Below are positions 29,819-40,271 of a stretch of 64,000 nt of DNA, one piece after another (the stretch's first letter is position 1; every line of letters starts with the position of its first letter). The stretch is from Allorhizobium borbori. Lineage in GTDB: Bacteria; Pseudomonadota; Alphaproteobacteria; Rhizobiales; Rhizobiaceae. A program made the position numbers and the translations under genes. The notes beneath the pieces are model-generated. The model made no database searches. It was not told where the DNA came from and was given only the letters and a program-made list of their open reading frames with translations. Location of the stretch: assembly GCF_014196535.1 (NCBI RefSeq), contig NZ_JACIDU010000004.1:186001-250000 (forward strand). The letters are read 5' to 3'.

Positions 29819-31002
29819 GTCTGTTTTGGTCGGAAAAGCAAACGGCCCAAGGAAACCAGCACATACAGGGCAAAAAATCCGGCAATTGCCCATGCAAATC
29901 CGTGATTGCCACTTACATCCATGGCCGCGCCGATTCCCTGTGGCCCGCCCACCGTACCCATTGCGTAGCAGAAGACGAAGGCGGCGTTGGCGTTGGCGAG
30001 GTCCGAGCCCTTCAGGCGCGAACCCAGATGCGTCAGGCCGATCGTATAGAGACCGGAGACACTGCCGCCCCAGAAGAGCAGGGTAATGGCCATCAGAACC
30101 CAGCTCACGCTTAGCAGCGGCAGACAGAGGGCGCCGATGAGGCCAACCACGGCCATGGCCGCCAGAAGCGGCCTGCGGTCGTGCATGCGGTCAGAAATCA
30201 TGCCGAGCGGGATCTGGAAAACCATGTTGCCGACGCCCATGACGGTGAGCAGCAGCGCGGCCTGCGTTTCCGTGAAGCCTTCGCGGGTGGCGTAGATGGG
30301 AAAGAGCGACAGGCCGCCGGCTTCCACGGCGCCAAACACGAAGGCGGCGACGGTCGCAGTCGGCACGAGCAGGATGTAGCGCAGGAAGTGGTGTTCGGAG
30401 CCTTCGCCGAGATCGGGGCTTTCGTTGCGGGCAAGGAAGATCGGGATGGCGGCGCAAAGGATGGCGCCGCCGGCAATCAGGAAGGGCACGATGCCCTCGC
30501 TGCCGGTCAGGGAGAAGATCAGCGGCCCCATGGCAAAGCCGATGGACAGCACGGTCGCGTAAATGCCGAGCACCAGTCCCCGGCGCGAGGGCGGAGCAGC
30601 GGCGTTGATCCAGAATTCGGAGAGAACGAAGAGCGTGGTGATCGCACCGTGGAAGAACAGGCGCAGCGGGAACCAGTACCAGAAGTTCTCCGCGTAATAG
30701 AAGCCCATGCCGCTGGCGGTAGCGATGACGACGGCCCAGAGCATCGTGGTGGCCACGCCGAACCGGTGGGCGAACCAGGTGGTCATGGGGGCGGCAATCA
30801 TGGCGGCAATGCCGGCCATTGCGGAGTTCAGCCCGATCAGCGTGGAGGAGATGCCGCGCTTTTCCAGAATGATCGACAGGAGCGGCAACCCAAGACCGAT
30901 CGCGATGCCGACGGCTGTGATAGCCGAGATGGCAGCCGCCAGGGAAGGCCAGTGGATACTTTCCGCATGCCCGTGATCGTCAGGCGTCTTCGCCTCATTC
31001 AT
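29815..31002 (-). CDS. MFS transporter
   Basis: A 395-residue major facilitator with about twelve transmembrane helices in two halves. The first cytoplasmic loop between helices 2 and 3 reads [14 protein letters not shown], and the second half has a matching [15 protein letters not shown] loop. It resembles the YcaD/MFS_1 group of small-molecule exporters; the substrate cannot be inferred. It is 12 bases downstream of the NUDIX gene on the minus strand and probably cotranscribed with it. Confidence 0.85.
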   Translation of the reverse strand: MNEAKTPDDHGHAESIHWPSLAAAISAITAVGIAIGLGLPLLSIILEKRGISSTLIGLNSAMAGIAAMIAAPMTTWFAHRFGVATTMLWAVVIATASGMGFYYAENFWYWFPLRLFFHGAITTLFVLSEFWINAAAPPSRRGLVLGIYATVLSIGFAMGPLIFSLTGSEGIVPFLIAGGAILCAAIPIFLARNESPDLGEGSEHHFLRYILLVPTATVAAFVFGAVEAGGLSLFPIYATREGFTETQAALLLTVMGVGNMVFQIPLGMISDRMHDRRPLLAAMAVVGLIGALCLPLLSVSWVLMAITLLFWGGSVSGLYTIGLTHLGSRLKGSDLANANAAFVFCYAMGTVGGPQGIGAAMDVSGNHGFAWAIAGFFALYVLVSLGRLLFRPKQT

Positions 31003-31014
31003 TGCCTGAAATCC

Positions 31015-31695
31015 TCACAGGATGCTGCGCAGTGCACGACCGTGGAGCGTGCGATAGAAGGGAACCGGGTCTGGGACGGAAAGCGTCGGGCGCGTGGTCA
31101 GAAGCGTTCTCACATCCGTGAGTACGGAGCGGGTAATCTTCGGGATGTTGAGACTTGGATCGCCCTCGATGTCAAGCCAGCGCACGTCGTGCAACTCGTC
31201 CGAATCCCGTGCCATTGCGGGATCGACCGCCGCTTCGTCGGCGAATGCGACGAAGAACCGCGTATCGTAGCGTCGCACGCGGCCGGGCGGTGTGATGGCG
31301 CGTACCGCAAAGCGCAGGCACGACAGGTCGGGGGCCGCACCGGCTGGAACGAGCCCTGTCTCCTCCGTAAGCTCACGCAGGGCGGCCAGCGCCATGGCGC
31401 GTGCCCGGGCGGCGGAAAGCCGGGCAGGTGGCCCGATCCGGAGCTTTTCAAGGACGGACGGACGCAGATCGGCGGAAAAGGGCAGGGCATGATCGCCGGG
31501 GTCGCAGCGGCCACCGGGAAAGACATAGGATTCCGGCATGAAGACGTGGCGGCTCGAACGCTTGCCCATCAGAACGCGCCAGCGTTCGGCAGATCGGTCG
31601 ATCAGCACGATCGCCGCCGCGTCCCGCGGTCGCAGATAGGCGCTTCTGCCGCCGGCATCCATTTCATTGGTGTCGATGGTGTTGTTGCCCTGCAA
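31015..31695 (-). CDS. NUDIX hydrolase
   Basis: This 226-residue protein has PGGRCDPGDH followed, after a long insert, by ALAALRELTEETGL, the second half of a NUDIX box. The long spacing between PGG and RELxEExG resembles NUDT7/NUDT19-type proteins, some of which cleave CoA derivatives. The first-half glutamate and glycine of the canonical box are not in their usual places. The substrate is unknown. The first 20 residues are weakly conserved in appearance, and the methionine at residue 12 is an alternative start. Confidence 0.85.
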   Translation of the reverse strand: MQGNNTIDTNEMDAGGRSAYLRPRDAAAIVLIDRSAERWRVLMGKRSSRHVFMPESYVFPGGRCDPGDHALPFSADLRPSVLEKLRIGPPARLSAARARAMALAALRELTEETGLVPAGAAPDLSCLRFAVRAITPPGRVRRYDTRFFVAFADEAAVDPAMARDSDELHDVRWLDIEGDPSLNIPKITRSVLTDVRTLLTTRPTLSVPDPVPFYRTLHGRALRSIL

Positions 31696-31722
31696 ACCTG
31701 CCCCCCTTTGCAGTTGCCGCCG

Positions 31723-34080
31723 TTAGCGCCGCCCGCGCGGTGGCCTTGTGCCGGGCCGCTTCGGGCCGCCGCGACGGGCGGTCTTGTGGAACGAGCGCAT
31801 GGCCGGCGGCATCTTGCGTCCTTCGCTCAGCATTTCAAAACGCAGAGCGCCAGCCAGCGGCAGCGCCTCCGCCAGCTTCACCTCGACGCTGTCGCCCAGC
31901 CGGTAGCCAAGGCCGGTTCGTTCGCCGGTCAGAGCCTGATGGGCTTCGTCATAGATGAAATAGTCCATGCCGAGTGTCGAAACCGGCACGAAGCCGTCTG
32001 CGCCATATTCCGGCAGGGCCACAAAGAGCCCGGCTTTGGTGACGCCGGACACACGGCCCTGGAAGCTTTCGCCGATGCGACCCGCCAGATGGTGGGCCAC
32101 GAGACGGTTGACGGTATCGCGCTCGGCCGCCATGGCGCGGCGCTCGAAGGTGGAGATTTCGGCGGCGATATCGTCGAGCGCCGATTCTTCATCCGGTGTG
32201 ATACCGCCTTCGCCCAATCCAAGAGAACCGACCAGCGCCCGATGCACGATCAGGTCGGCATAACGGCGAATCGGCGAGGTGAAGTGAGCGTATTTCATGA
32301 GGTTAAGGCCAAAATGGCCGATATTCTCCGGGCTGTAGACGGCCTGGCTTTGCGAGCGCAGCACCATTTCATTGACCATGGTCTGGTGCGGCGTTCCCTC
32401 GGCCTTCGCCAGAATGCCGTTGAAGGAGTTGGAGCGTACCTGTCCACCCTTGGCCATGGAAATGCCGAGCGTTGCCAGAAACTCGCGCAGGGTTTCCTGC
32501 TTGGCAAGCGAGGGCGCGTCGTGCACGCGGTAGATCAGTGGCTGACGCTTCTTCTCCAGCGTTTCGGCGGCGCAGACATTCGCCTGAATCATCATCTCTT
32601 CAATAAGCTTGTGCGCGTCGAGCCGTTCCGGCACGAACACCCGGTCGACGGTGCCATCCGGCTTCAGCAGGATCTTGCGCTCGGGCATGTCGAGTTCGAG
32701 CGGCTGGCGGCGGTCACGACCTGCCTTCATGATCGCATAGGCGGCCCACAGCGGCTTCAGGATGGGTTCGAGCAGTGGTCCGGTCTTGTCGTCGGGGTTG
32801 CCGTCGATTGCCGCCTGTGCCTGATTATAGGAGAGCTTAGCCGCACTCTTCATCATGACGCGGTGGAAGGTATGGCTGGCTTTGCGGCCTTCCTTCGAAA
32901 ACACCATGCGCACCGCCATGGCCGGGCGGTCCTCGCCCTCGCGCAGCGAGCAGAGGTCGTTGGAAATGCGCTCCGGCAGCATCGGCACGACGCGATCCGG
33001 GAAATAGACGGAGTTGCCGCGCTTCAGGGCCTCGCGATCGAGCGGTGAGCCCGGCCGAATGTACCAGGACACGTCTGCAATCGCCACCGTCACGATCACG
33101 CCGCCCGGATTGTCGGGCGAGGGGTCCGGTTCGGCATAAACGGCGTCGTCATGGTCCTTGGCGTCCGCCGGGTCGATAGTGACGAGGGGGACGTGGCGCC
33201 AGTCCTCGCGGTTCTTCATCGGTGCCGGCTCGGCGGCTGCCGCCGCATCCATCACCGGCTGCGGGAAAATGTAGGGAATGCCGTGATCGTGGATGGCGAT
33301 CATCGAGATCGCCTTTTCCGAATCGACCGAGCCGATGACGTTCAGCACCTTGGCGCGGGCAAGCCCGTAGCGCCCGCCGCGCGTCACTTCGACCGAAACG
33401 AGATCGCCGTTCTTCGCGTCACCGGTGAAATCCGGATCGATCGCCATTTCCTCGCCGCGCCGGTCGATGGGGATGAGACGGCCGGCACCGCCCGGCATGG
33501 GCCGGAAAACGCCGAGCGAGGCATTGCGGTTCTTGTCGATGATCTTGATGACCCGGGCCGTATAGGCCGGGCCGGAACGATCCTTCGACGGGAAGATCTT
33601 GGCGACGATCCGATCGCCGAGGCCGGCGGTCGGCACCTTGGCGCGGTCGCCGCGATTGGTGGACGATTGGCGGATCAGCACGGCGGGGGCCACGCCATTC
33701 TCTTCCGACCACTCCGCCGGGCGACCGATGAGTTCGCCATCCTTGTCGCGGGTGGTAATGTCGAGAACGGTGACGGGCGGCAGCGCGCCAGGGCGGATCA
33801 GCGACTTGCGGCTTTTCTGCAAAAGGCCTTCGCTTTCGAGATCGCGCAACAGATCCTTGAGTTCGACGCGGGCGTCTCCCTTCAGGCCGAACGCCTTGGA
33901 AATCTCGCGCTTGGACGCCTGTTCCGGATGGTCGGCGATGAAGCACAGCAGCACTTCGCGCGGCGGCACTACGCCATGAACGATCTCGTCCTTGCCGGCG
34001 GAGATGTCGGCATCCGCGCGGCCTTTGCGACCGGCCTTGCGATCGGTGCGGTGAAAAGGGTCGCGCGGTAGCTTGCTCAC
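31723..34080 (-). CDS. rnr: Ribonuclease R
   Basis: This 785-residue processive 3'-to-5' exoribonuclease degrades structured RNA. A winged-helix N-terminus (about 40-95) is followed by cold-shock-like domains and the RNB catalytic core with DPADAKDHDDAVYAE (metal aspartates) and HFTSPIRRYADLIVHRAL. An S1 domain (FQGRVSGVTKAGLFVALPEYGADGFV) and an Arg/Pro/Gly-rich basic tail complete it. Its start overlaps the topA stop by four bases (ATGA), so the two are translationally coupled. Confidence 0.96.
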   Translation of the reverse strand: MSKLPRDPFHRTDRKAGRKGRADADISAGKDEIVHGVVPPREVLLCFIADHPEQASKREISKAFGLKGDARVELKDLLRDLESEGLLQKSRKSLIRPGALPPVTVLDITTRDKDGELIGRPAEWSEENGVAPAVLIRQSSTNRGDRAKVPTAGLGDRIVAKIFPSKDRSGPAYTARVIKIIDKNRNASLGVFRPMPGGAGRLIPIDRRGEEMAIDPDFTGDAKNGDLVSVEVTRGGRYGLARAKVLNVIGSVDSEKAISMIAIHDHGIPYIFPQPVMDAAAAAEPAPMKNREDWRHVPLVTIDPADAKDHDDAVYAEPDPSPDNPGGVIVTVAIADVSWYIRPGSPLDREALKRGNSVYFPDRVVPMLPERISNDLCSLREGEDRPAMAVRMVFSKEGRKASHTFHRVMMKSAAKLSYNQAQAAIDGNPDDKTGPLLEPILKPLWAAYAIMKAGRDRRQPLELDMPERKILLKPDGTVDRVFVPERLDAHKLIEEMMIQANVCAAETLEKKRQPLIYRVHDAPSLAKQETLREFLATLGISMAKGGQVRSNSFNGILAKAEGTPHQTMVNEMVLRSQSQAVYSPENIGHFGLNLMKYAHFTSPIRRYADLIVHRALVGSLGLGEGGITPDEESALDDIAAEISTFERRAMAAERDTVNRLVAHHLAGRIGESFQGRVSGVTKAGLFVALPEYGADGFVPVSTLGMDYFIYDEAHQALTGERTGLGYRLGDSVEVKLAEALPLAGALRFEMLSEGRKMPPAMRSFHKTARRGGPKRPGTRPPRGRR

Positions 34081-36749
34081 TGGTCGGTCTTCTTCTTTGT
34101 TGTGGCGGCCTTGGACTTGGCCGGGGCCTTCGCCTTGGCGGCGGCCTTGGGCTTGGCGGCCTTCTTGGCCTCACCATCCGCGCTGGCCGCCTTCTTGGCG
34201 GGGGATTTCGTGGCCGTTTTCGCCGGTGCGGCCTTGCCGCTCTTTTCGGTAATGAGCGCCAGCGCCTCCTCGACGGTCACGCTTTGCGGGTCCTTGCCAC
34301 GGGGCAGGGTGGCATTCACCTTGCCCCAGTTGACATAGGGTCCATAACGCCCGTCGCGCACGGTGATTGCACCGCCGGAAGGGTGTTCACCCAGCTCCTT
34401 GAGTGCGGCAGCGGCCGTGCGGGCACGGCCCGGACCCTTGGACTGCTTTTCGGCCAGAACGGTGACGGCGCGGTTGAGGCCGATGGTGAACACGTCCTCG
34501 ACCGATTCGAGATTGGCATAGGTGCCGTCATGCAGGATGAACGGTCCGTAACGTCCGATACCGGCGGAAATCATCTTGCCCGTTTCCGGGTGCTGGCCGA
34601 TGTCGCGCGGCAGCGATATGAGCGCCATCGCCTTTTCGTAGTCGATATCCTCCACCTTCCAGCCGCGTGGCAGGGAGGAGCGTTTGGCTTCCTTGCCATC
34701 GCCGCGCTGCACGTAGGGTCCGAAGCGGCCGGAGCGCAGGGTGATTTCCTCGCCGGTCATCGGGTCGGTACCGAGCGCCTTCGGCTCGGTACCGATGGCC
34801 TCTGCTTCCGCGCCGCCTTCGTTGGAAAGCTGGCGGGTGTAGCTGCATTCCGGATAGTTCGAACAGCCGACAAACGCGCCGTACTTGCCGAGCTTCAGCG
34901 AAAGCTGACCGGTGCCGCAGACCTGACAGACGCGCGGATCGGACCCATCCTCACGTTTCGGGAAGACGAGCGGTGCAAGCGCGTCGTTCAGCGCATCAAG
35001 CACGTTGGTGACGCGCAGTTCTTTCGTATCCTCGATCTGCTGGAAGAAGTTCTGCCAGAATTCGCGCAGCACCTGCTTCCAGTCGAGTTCACCGGCGGAA
35101 ATCTTGTCGAGCTTTTCCTCGAGATCGGCGGTGAAATCGTATTCGACATACTTCGTGAAGAAGTTTTCGAGGAACGACGTTACCAGCCGACCCTTGGTCT
35201 GCGGCATCAGCTTCCGCTTGTCGATGGTCACGTAATCACGGTCGCGCAGCGTGGCGAGCGTCGCGGCATAGGTCGAGGGGCGGCCGATGCCGAGTTCTTC
35301 CATCTTCTTGATGAGCGAGGCTTCGGAGTAACGCGGCGGCGGTTCGGTGAAATGCTGGGCGGCGTCGATCTTCTGCTTTGCCAGCGCTTCGGCCTGGTTG
35401 ATCTGCGGCAGGCGTGCGCCGTCCTCGCTGTCGTCGCCCTGTTCGCCATCTTCCTTGGCGTCGGTATAGGCGGCAATGAAACCATCAAAGCGGATGACGG
35501 AGCCAACGGCGCGCAGGCCTGCCTTCTCGCCCTTGTTGTCGGCGAGGATTTCCACCGTGGTGCGCTCGATTTCGGCAGAGGCCATCTGGCTGGCGATGCC
35601 CCGCTTCCAGATGATGTCGTAAAGGCGATACTGGTCGCTATCGAGGAAGCGCTTCACCTGATCCGGCGTACGGGTGAAGTCCGTCGGGCGGATGGCCTCG
35701 TGGGCTTCCTGGGCGTTCTTGGCCTTGGTGGAATAGAAGCGCGGCTTTTCCGGCAGGTAGCGGTTACCGAACTGCTCGCCGATGGCGGAACGGGCGGCAT
35801 CGATCGCTTCGGGCGCCATCTGCACGCCGTCGGTACGCATATAGGTAATAAGACCGACGGTTTCCCCGCCGATGTCGAAGCCTTCATAGAGCTTCTGGGC
35901 GATTTGCATGGTGCGGGAGGCGGAGAAGCCGAGCTTGGAGGAGGCGGCCTGCTGTAGCGTGGAGGTGGTGAAGGGTGGCGAGGGATTGCGCTTGACGGGC
36001 TTGGCCTCGACGGTATCGACCACATAGGTCGCTCCTTCGAGCAGCGTCTTGATGCGGTTGGCGTCGTTGCCGTTGGAAATGGAGTTGCGCTGCAGCTTCT
36101 TGCCGTCGGCAGAGACAAGCCGTGCCTCGAACTCGTCGCCGCGCGGGGTCTTGAGGAGGGCGGCAATCGTCCAGTATTCTTCCGAAACGAAACGCTCGAT
36201 CTCGCTTTCGCGGTCACAGACGAGGCGAAGCGCGACCGACTGCACGCGGCCGGCCGAACGGGCGCCCGGCAGCTTGCGCCAAAGAACCGGCGACAGGTTG
36301 AACCCGACAAGATAGTCGAGGGCACGGCGGGCCAGATAGGCATCGACCAGCGGCTCGTCGATATCGCGTGGATTGGCCATGGCATCGAGCACGGCCTTTT
36401 TGGTGATGGCATTGAAGACGACACGCTTCACCGGCTTGTCGCCGATCACCCGCTTCTTCTTCAATACGTCGAGCACATGCCAGGAAATCGCTTCACCTTC
36501 GCGATCCGGGTCGGTCGCGAGAAACAGGGCGTCGGACGATTTGACCGCGTCCGCAATATCCTTGATTCGCTTCTGCGAGGCGCTGTCGACCTCCCAGACC
36601 ATCTCGAAATCCTGGTCCGGAAGCACGGAACCGTCCTTGGCGGGCAGGTCTCGCACATGGCCGAAAGACGCCAGCACCTTATAGCCCGGACCGAGATATT
36701 TGTTGATTGTCTTGGCCTTGGCAGGCGATTCTACCACTACGACGTTCAT
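34077..36749 (-). CDS. topA: DNA topoisomerase I
   Basis: This 890-residue type IA enzyme relaxes negative supercoils. The Toprim domain starts MNVVVVESPAKAKTINKYLG and contains DPDREGEAISWH. The catalytic tyrosine lies in GLITYMRTDGVQM. The zinc-ribbon region includes CQVCGTGQLSLKLGKYGAFVGC at about residues 610-631. The last 60-70 residues are almost entirely Lys and Ala (histone-like), which in alphaproteobacterial and actinobacterial enzymes is thought to help DNA binding. Upstream of rnr with a four-base overlap. Confidence 0.97.
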   Translation of the reverse strand: MNVVVVESPAKAKTINKYLGPGYKVLASFGHVRDLPAKDGSVLPDQDFEMVWEVDSASQKRIKDIADAVKSSDALFLATDPDREGEAISWHVLDVLKKKRVIGDKPVKRVVFNAITKKAVLDAMANPRDIDEPLVDAYLARRALDYLVGFNLSPVLWRKLPGARSAGRVQSVALRLVCDRESEIERFVSEEYWTIAALLKTPRGDEFEARLVSADGKKLQRNSISNGNDANRIKTLLEGATYVVDTVEAKPVKRNPSPPFTTSTLQQAASSKLGFSASRTMQIAQKLYEGFDIGGETVGLITYMRTDGVQMAPEAIDAARSAIGEQFGNRYLPEKPRFYSTKAKNAQEAHEAIRPTDFTRTPDQVKRFLDSDQYRLYDIIWKRGIASQMASAEIERTTVEILADNKGEKAGLRAVGSVIRFDGFIAAYTDAKEDGEQGDDSEDGARLPQINQAEALAKQKIDAAQHFTEPPPRYSEASLIKKMEELGIGRPSTYAATLATLRDRDYVTIDKRKLMPQTKGRLVTSFLENFFTKYVEYDFTADLEEKLDKISAGELDWKQVLREFWQNFFQQIEDTKELRVTNVLDALNDALAPLVFPKREDGSDPRVCQVCGTGQLSLKLGKYGAFVGCSNYPECSYTRQLSNEGGAEAEAIGTEPKALGTDPMTGEEITLRSGRFGPYVQRGDGKEAKRSSLPRGWKVEDIDYEKAMALISLPRDIGQHPETGKMISAGIGRYGPFILHDGTYANLESVEDVFTIGLNRAVTVLAEKQSKGPGRARTAAAALKELGEHPSGGAITVRDGRYGPYVNWGKVNATLPRGKDPQSVTVEEALALITEKSGKAAPAKTATKSPAKKAASADGEAKKAAKPKAAAKAKAPAKSKAATTKKKTDQ

Positions 36750-37012
36750 ACGTGCTTCTCTAAGGATACGGAACCGGGAGGGCGGGCTGCGTTCGACATG
36801 GCCGCAGGGTTGTAGCCGTGACAGTCTTCCGAAATGGACAGGGATTCGCCTGCGGTCAAGTGTTTTCCGCTATTTTCCCGTTCTCTAAACCTAACGCAAC
36901 CAAAAAGAGTGGTATTGTAGATTGCAATTGGTGGTGTTTGCGCTATGCTTTTTATGTTGAGTATAAAGGGCGACTCTTGAGTTGCCTGCCAGCATACGGG
37001 CGAGAATTGACC

Positions 37013-37246
37013 ATGGTTTCGAAGAAAACGGACGCCGAGACGAACAAGCAATCGGTGCGCGAAAACATCGCCTATATCCGCCAGATGCTCGGCGAACTGA
37101 GGCAGGTGGCGCGCGCCGAAGGTGCCGACATGCTCTGCTATCTCATCGAAATGGCCTATGAGGAGGCCGGCGATATCCAGTCCGGTCGTCGCGGGCTGTC
37201 AATCGGTCATGGAAAGCGAAACAAGACCCCCGGCGTGTCGCTGTAG
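37013..37246 (+). CDS. Conserved small rhizobial protein of unknown function
   Basis: This 77-residue hydrophilic protein (starts MVSKKTDAETNKQSVRENIA) has a helical core ENIAYIRQMLGELRQVARAE followed by MLCYLIEMAYEEAGDIQSG. I have seen similar small proteins in Rhizobiaceae, but I know no function. The ATG at 37013 fits best; the frame remains open to 36818 without conserved-looking sequence. Its last 48 bases overlap the 3' end of dprA on the opposite strand. Confidence 0.75.
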   Translation: MVSKKTDAETNKQSVRENIAYIRQMLGELRQVARAEGADMLCYLIEMAYEEAGDIQSGRRGLSIGHGKRNKTPGVSL

Positions 37247-38350
37247 GCGACCGGCCAGATCAAGCTCCAGAAGAATGAGATAGACCGCCTGGGCGGCAAG
37301 CCCCGTGTGTCGGATGATGTCATCGGTTTCCACCGGCGAGGCACCGAGCGAATCGATCACGCGGGCGCGGTCGCTGTCATCGGGCGGGGCGCTGCCGGGC
37401 CGCGCCGTTTCGTATTCCGGTTCCTCGGCGCGGGTGACGCTGAACAGGTCACGTCTTGTGAGCGGCGCAAGCGCGTCCAGAATATCGCCCGCTTCGGTCG
37501 TCAGAATGGCGCCGTCCTTGATGAGCCCGTTCGTGCCCTGACACCTCAGATCGAGCGGTGAGCCGGGCACGGCAAAAACGAGCCGCCCGAAATCGCCCGC
37601 CAGCCGCGCGGTGATCAGCGAGCCCGAACGTTTCGCGGCTTCGACAATGACGACGCCCAGCGCGATGCCGGCAATCAGCCGGTTGCGGCGGGGAAAATCC
37701 CGCGCGCGTGGTTCCCAGCCAAAGGGCATTTCGGAAACGGCCAGTCCATCACCGTTCCAGATTTCATCGAGCAGCCCGAAATTTTCCGGTGGGTAGGGGC
37801 GGTCGAGCCCGCCGGCCAGTGCGGCAATGGTGCCGGTTTGCAGGCTGGCCCGGTGGGCAGCCGCATCTATGCCACGGGCAAGACCGGAAACGATGGTGTA
37901 GCCGGCGCGTCCGCAATCGCGCGCCAGCATGGCGGCAAATTTCGCGCCATGGATGGAGGCATTGCGCGAGCCAACGATTCCAACGGCCGGCGGTGCGGTG
38001 ACTTTCGTGTTGCCGCGAACAGCCAGAAGCGGAGGAGCGCCATCGATCTGGCGCAGCGCATCGGGGTAATCCGGTTCGCCTATGCCAACGAACCGTGCGC
38101 CGAAGCGCGTGGCGACCTCGATTTCACGCTCGGCTTCTTCCCGGCTTGCCACCCGGACCTGACGGGAGGAGCCACCCCGGCGGGACAGTTCCGGCAGCAT
38201 GTCGAGTGCGGTTTCGGCGGAACCGAAATGATTGATGAGATCGCGGAAGGTGACGGGCCCGACATTGTCGGAACGAATGAGCCTCAGCCAGGCGATCCGT
38301 TGGCGGTCGGTCAGCGCTATGCCCTTGCGATGCGCGCCGACCGTTTCCAT
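37199..38350 (-). CDS. dprA: DNA-processing protein DprA
   Basis: This 383-residue protein binds single-stranded DNA and loads RecA during natural transformation; the family is widespread even in species not known to be competent. An N-terminal helical domain is followed by the Rossmann core with VGIVGSRNASIHG, IVSGLARGIDAAAH and FPRRNRLIAG, and a C-terminal winged-helix region near 300-380. It lies one base downstream of plsY. The 3' end overlaps the convergent small gene at 37013 by 48 bases. Confidence 0.95.
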   Translation of the reverse strand: METVGAHRKGIALTDRQRIAWLRLIRSDNVGPVTFRDLINHFGSAETALDMLPELSRRGGSSRQVRVASREEAEREIEVATRFGARFVGIGEPDYPDALRQIDGAPPLLAVRGNTKVTAPPAVGIVGSRNASIHGAKFAAMLARDCGRAGYTIVSGLARGIDAAAHRASLQTGTIAALAGGLDRPYPPENFGLLDEIWNGDGLAVSEMPFGWEPRARDFPRRNRLIAGIALGVVIVEAAKRSGSLITARLAGDFGRLVFAVPGSPLDLRCQGTNGLIKDGAILTTEAGDILDALAPLTRRDLFSVTRAEEPEYETARPGSAPPDDSDRARVIDSLGASPVETDDIIRHTGLAAQAVYLILLELDLAGRLQRHAGGLVSLSMTD

Positions 38351-38351
38351 C

Positions 38352-38969
38352 CTACCCCTTCTGACCGATCTTGCTTTCGGTCCCGGCCAGAAGCCGCTTG
38401 ATGTTATCCTTGTGCTTCACCCAGGAGATGATGGTCATGGCGGCCATCGTCATGGCAAAGGCGTGCTCGGGCAGTATCCACAATACAACCGGAATGACAA
38501 GTGTCGCAACCAGAGCGGATAGGGAGGAGTATTTCGTCAGCTTGGCGCAGCCGATCCAGATGACGGCGAAGACCAGTACGGTCCAGGGCATGACGCCCAG
38601 CAGAACGCCGATATACGTCGCCACACCCTTGCCGCCCTTGAAGCCCAGCCAGACCGGGAAGAGATGGCCGAGAAAGGCGAAGAAGCCTGCCACCAGGCCG
38701 GCCTCGAAGCCCCACACATATCGCGCGATCACCACCGCTGCCGTCGCCTTCAGGGCGTCGAGCAGCAGCGTGGCGGCGGCCAGCTTCTTGTTGCCGGTGC
38801 GCAGCACATTGGTTGCGCCGATATTGCCGGAGCCGATCTTGCGAACGTCACCCAGACCCGCAGCGCGCGTCAGGATGAGCCCGAAGGGAATGGTGCCGAG
38901 CAGATAACCGAGGACCGCCGCGAGCGCGGCAGTTCCGGCTGAAATGGTCCATGCGTCGAAAACGCCCAT
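38352..38969 (-). CDS. plsY: Acyl-phosphate glycerol-3-phosphate acyltransferase
   Basis: A 205-residue membrane enzyme that makes lysophosphatidic acid, the first step of phospholipid synthesis, from acyl-phosphate. About five transmembrane helices are visible. The family motifs are [12 protein letters not shown] (about 46-57), [18 protein letters not shown] (about 100-117) and a third helix loop. It lies 15 bases after pyrC' and one base before dprA. Confidence 0.96.
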   Translation of the reverse strand: MGVFDAWTISAGTAALAAVLGYLLGTIPFGLILTRAAGLGDVRKIGSGNIGATNVLRTGNKKLAAATLLLDALKATAAVVIARYVWGFEAGLVAGFFAFLGHLFPVWLGFKGGKGVATYIGVLLGVMPWTVLVFAVIWIGCAKLTKYSSLSALVATLVIPVVLWILPEHAFAMTMAAMTIISWVKHKDNIKRLLAGTESKIGQKG

Positions 38970-38984
38970 GGGAGGCCCTTTGGG

Positions 38985-40271
38985 TTAGAGGGTGAAGACC
39001 GGCTTGCCGGCGACATAGGTCGCCACCGCCCGGCCGCTGAAACGGGCATCCTCGAACGGCGTGTTCTTGGAGCGCGAGGTCAGCGCGTCGCGGGCCACGA
39101 GCCAGGGCTCATCGAGGTCAATCAGCGTAATGTCGGCCTTTGCGCCCGGCTTCAGCGTACCGGCGTCGAGGCCGAAGATCTGCGCGGGGCGGGTGGACAT
39201 GGCGTCGATCAACCGCATCAGCGACACATGGCCGGCATGGTGCAGGCGAAGAGCCGCCGAAAGCAGGGTTTCGAGGCCGATCGCGCCTTCTTCCGCCTCC
39301 GGGAAGGGCAGGCGCTTGGTGTCGACATCCTGCGGATCGTGCGCGGAAACGATGATGTCGATTTCGCCCCGGTTCAGCGCCTCGACCATGGCGAAACGGT
39401 CGTCCTCAGCCCTGAGCGGCGGCGCCAGCTTGAAGAAGGTGCGATATTCGCCGATGTCGTTCTCGTTGAGCGTGAGGTTGTTGATCGATACGCCCGACGT
39501 GACCCTGGCGCCGCGTTCACGGGCAACCTTCACGGCCTCAGCCGATTCGGGCACTGAAATAAGGGCGGCGTGATATTTGCCGCCGGTCAGCGCCGCAATC
39601 CGCAGGTCCCGCTCCAGCGGAATGAGTTCGGCTTCCTTCGGAATGCCCGAAAGGCCGAGCCAGCTTGCAAACAGGCCTTCGTTCATGGCGCCGTTGCCGA
39701 GATATTTGTCGCGCGGGGCAAGCGAAATCACGGCGCCCAGTTCACGCGCGTAGCTCATGACCCGGCGCAGAACGAGCGAATCGGAAAGCGGCTTGCGGCC
39801 GTTGTCGAACGCGACAGCCCCGGCCTGCGACAGAAGACCGATCTCGGTCATCTCGACGCCGGCCAGCCCCTTGGTCAGCGCCGCTGCCGGATGCACGTTG
39901 ACGATGGCCTGATCGCGCGCGGTCTTGCGCACGAATTCGACCAGCGCGATGTCATCAATGACAGGGTCGGTGTCGGGCATCATGATGAATGAGGTGACGC
40001 CGCCGGCCGCCGCCGCGCGGGCGGCGGAGGCGATGGTCTCGCGGTGTTCGGCACCGGGTTCGCCGACATGCACGCGGGCATCGACCAGGCCGGGCGTGGC
40101 CACGAGGCCCTTGCAGTCTCTGACGGTCGCGCCTTCGGGAGCGCCCTGGTTCAGCGCGGAGACCCCGGCTTCGACAATCACGCCGTCCTTGATGACGATC
40201 GAACCGGTTTCATCCAGGTTGCGGGAGGGATCGACGATCCGGACATTCTTGAGAATGGTGACGCCGCTCAT
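38985..40271 (-). CDS. pyrC': Dihydroorotase-like protein, probably catalytically dead (PyrC')
   Basis: This 428-residue amidohydrolase of the class I dihydroorotase family overlaps pyrB by four bases. Active enzymes show a DxHVHxREPG motif; here residues 64-73 read [10 protein letters not shown], with R66 replacing the first metal histidine and G70 the substrate arginine. MPNTNP has become MPDTDP (98-103). The HCED region is LAPRD (184-188), PHHL has become INNL (263-266), and DHAPH has become AHDPQ (310-314). Metal and catalytic residues are therefore largely gone. In Pseudomonas a similar inactive PyrC' is a structural partner of aspartate transcarbamoylase; I infer the same here. An active dihydroorotase should exist elsewhere in the genome. 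Confidence 0.85.
   Translation of the reverse strand: MSGVTILKNVRIVDPSRNLDETGSIVIKDGVIVEAGVSALNQGAPEGATVRDCKGLVATPGLVDARVHVGEPGAEHRETIASAARAAAAGGVTSFIMMPDTDPVIDDIALVEFVRKTARDQAIVNVHPAAALTKGLAGVEMTEIGLLSQAGAVAFDNGRKPLSDSLVLRRVMSYARELGAVISLAPRDKYLGNGAMNEGLFASWLGLSGIPKEAELIPLERDLRIAALTGGKYHAALISVPESAEAVKVARERGARVTSGVSINNLTLNENDIGEYRTFFKLAPPLRAEDDRFAMVEALNRGEIDIIVSAHDPQDVDTKRLPFPEAEEGAIGLETLLSAALRLHHAGHVSLMRLIDAMSTRPAQIFGLDAGTLKPGAKADITLIDLDEPWLVARDALTSRSKNTPFEDARFSGRAVATYVAGKPVFTL

Noticed and set aside
30181-33048. 955-codon plus-strand frame opposite the MFS gene, NUDIX gene and rnr
   Set aside because: Shadow of real minus-strand genes; no recognisable domain.
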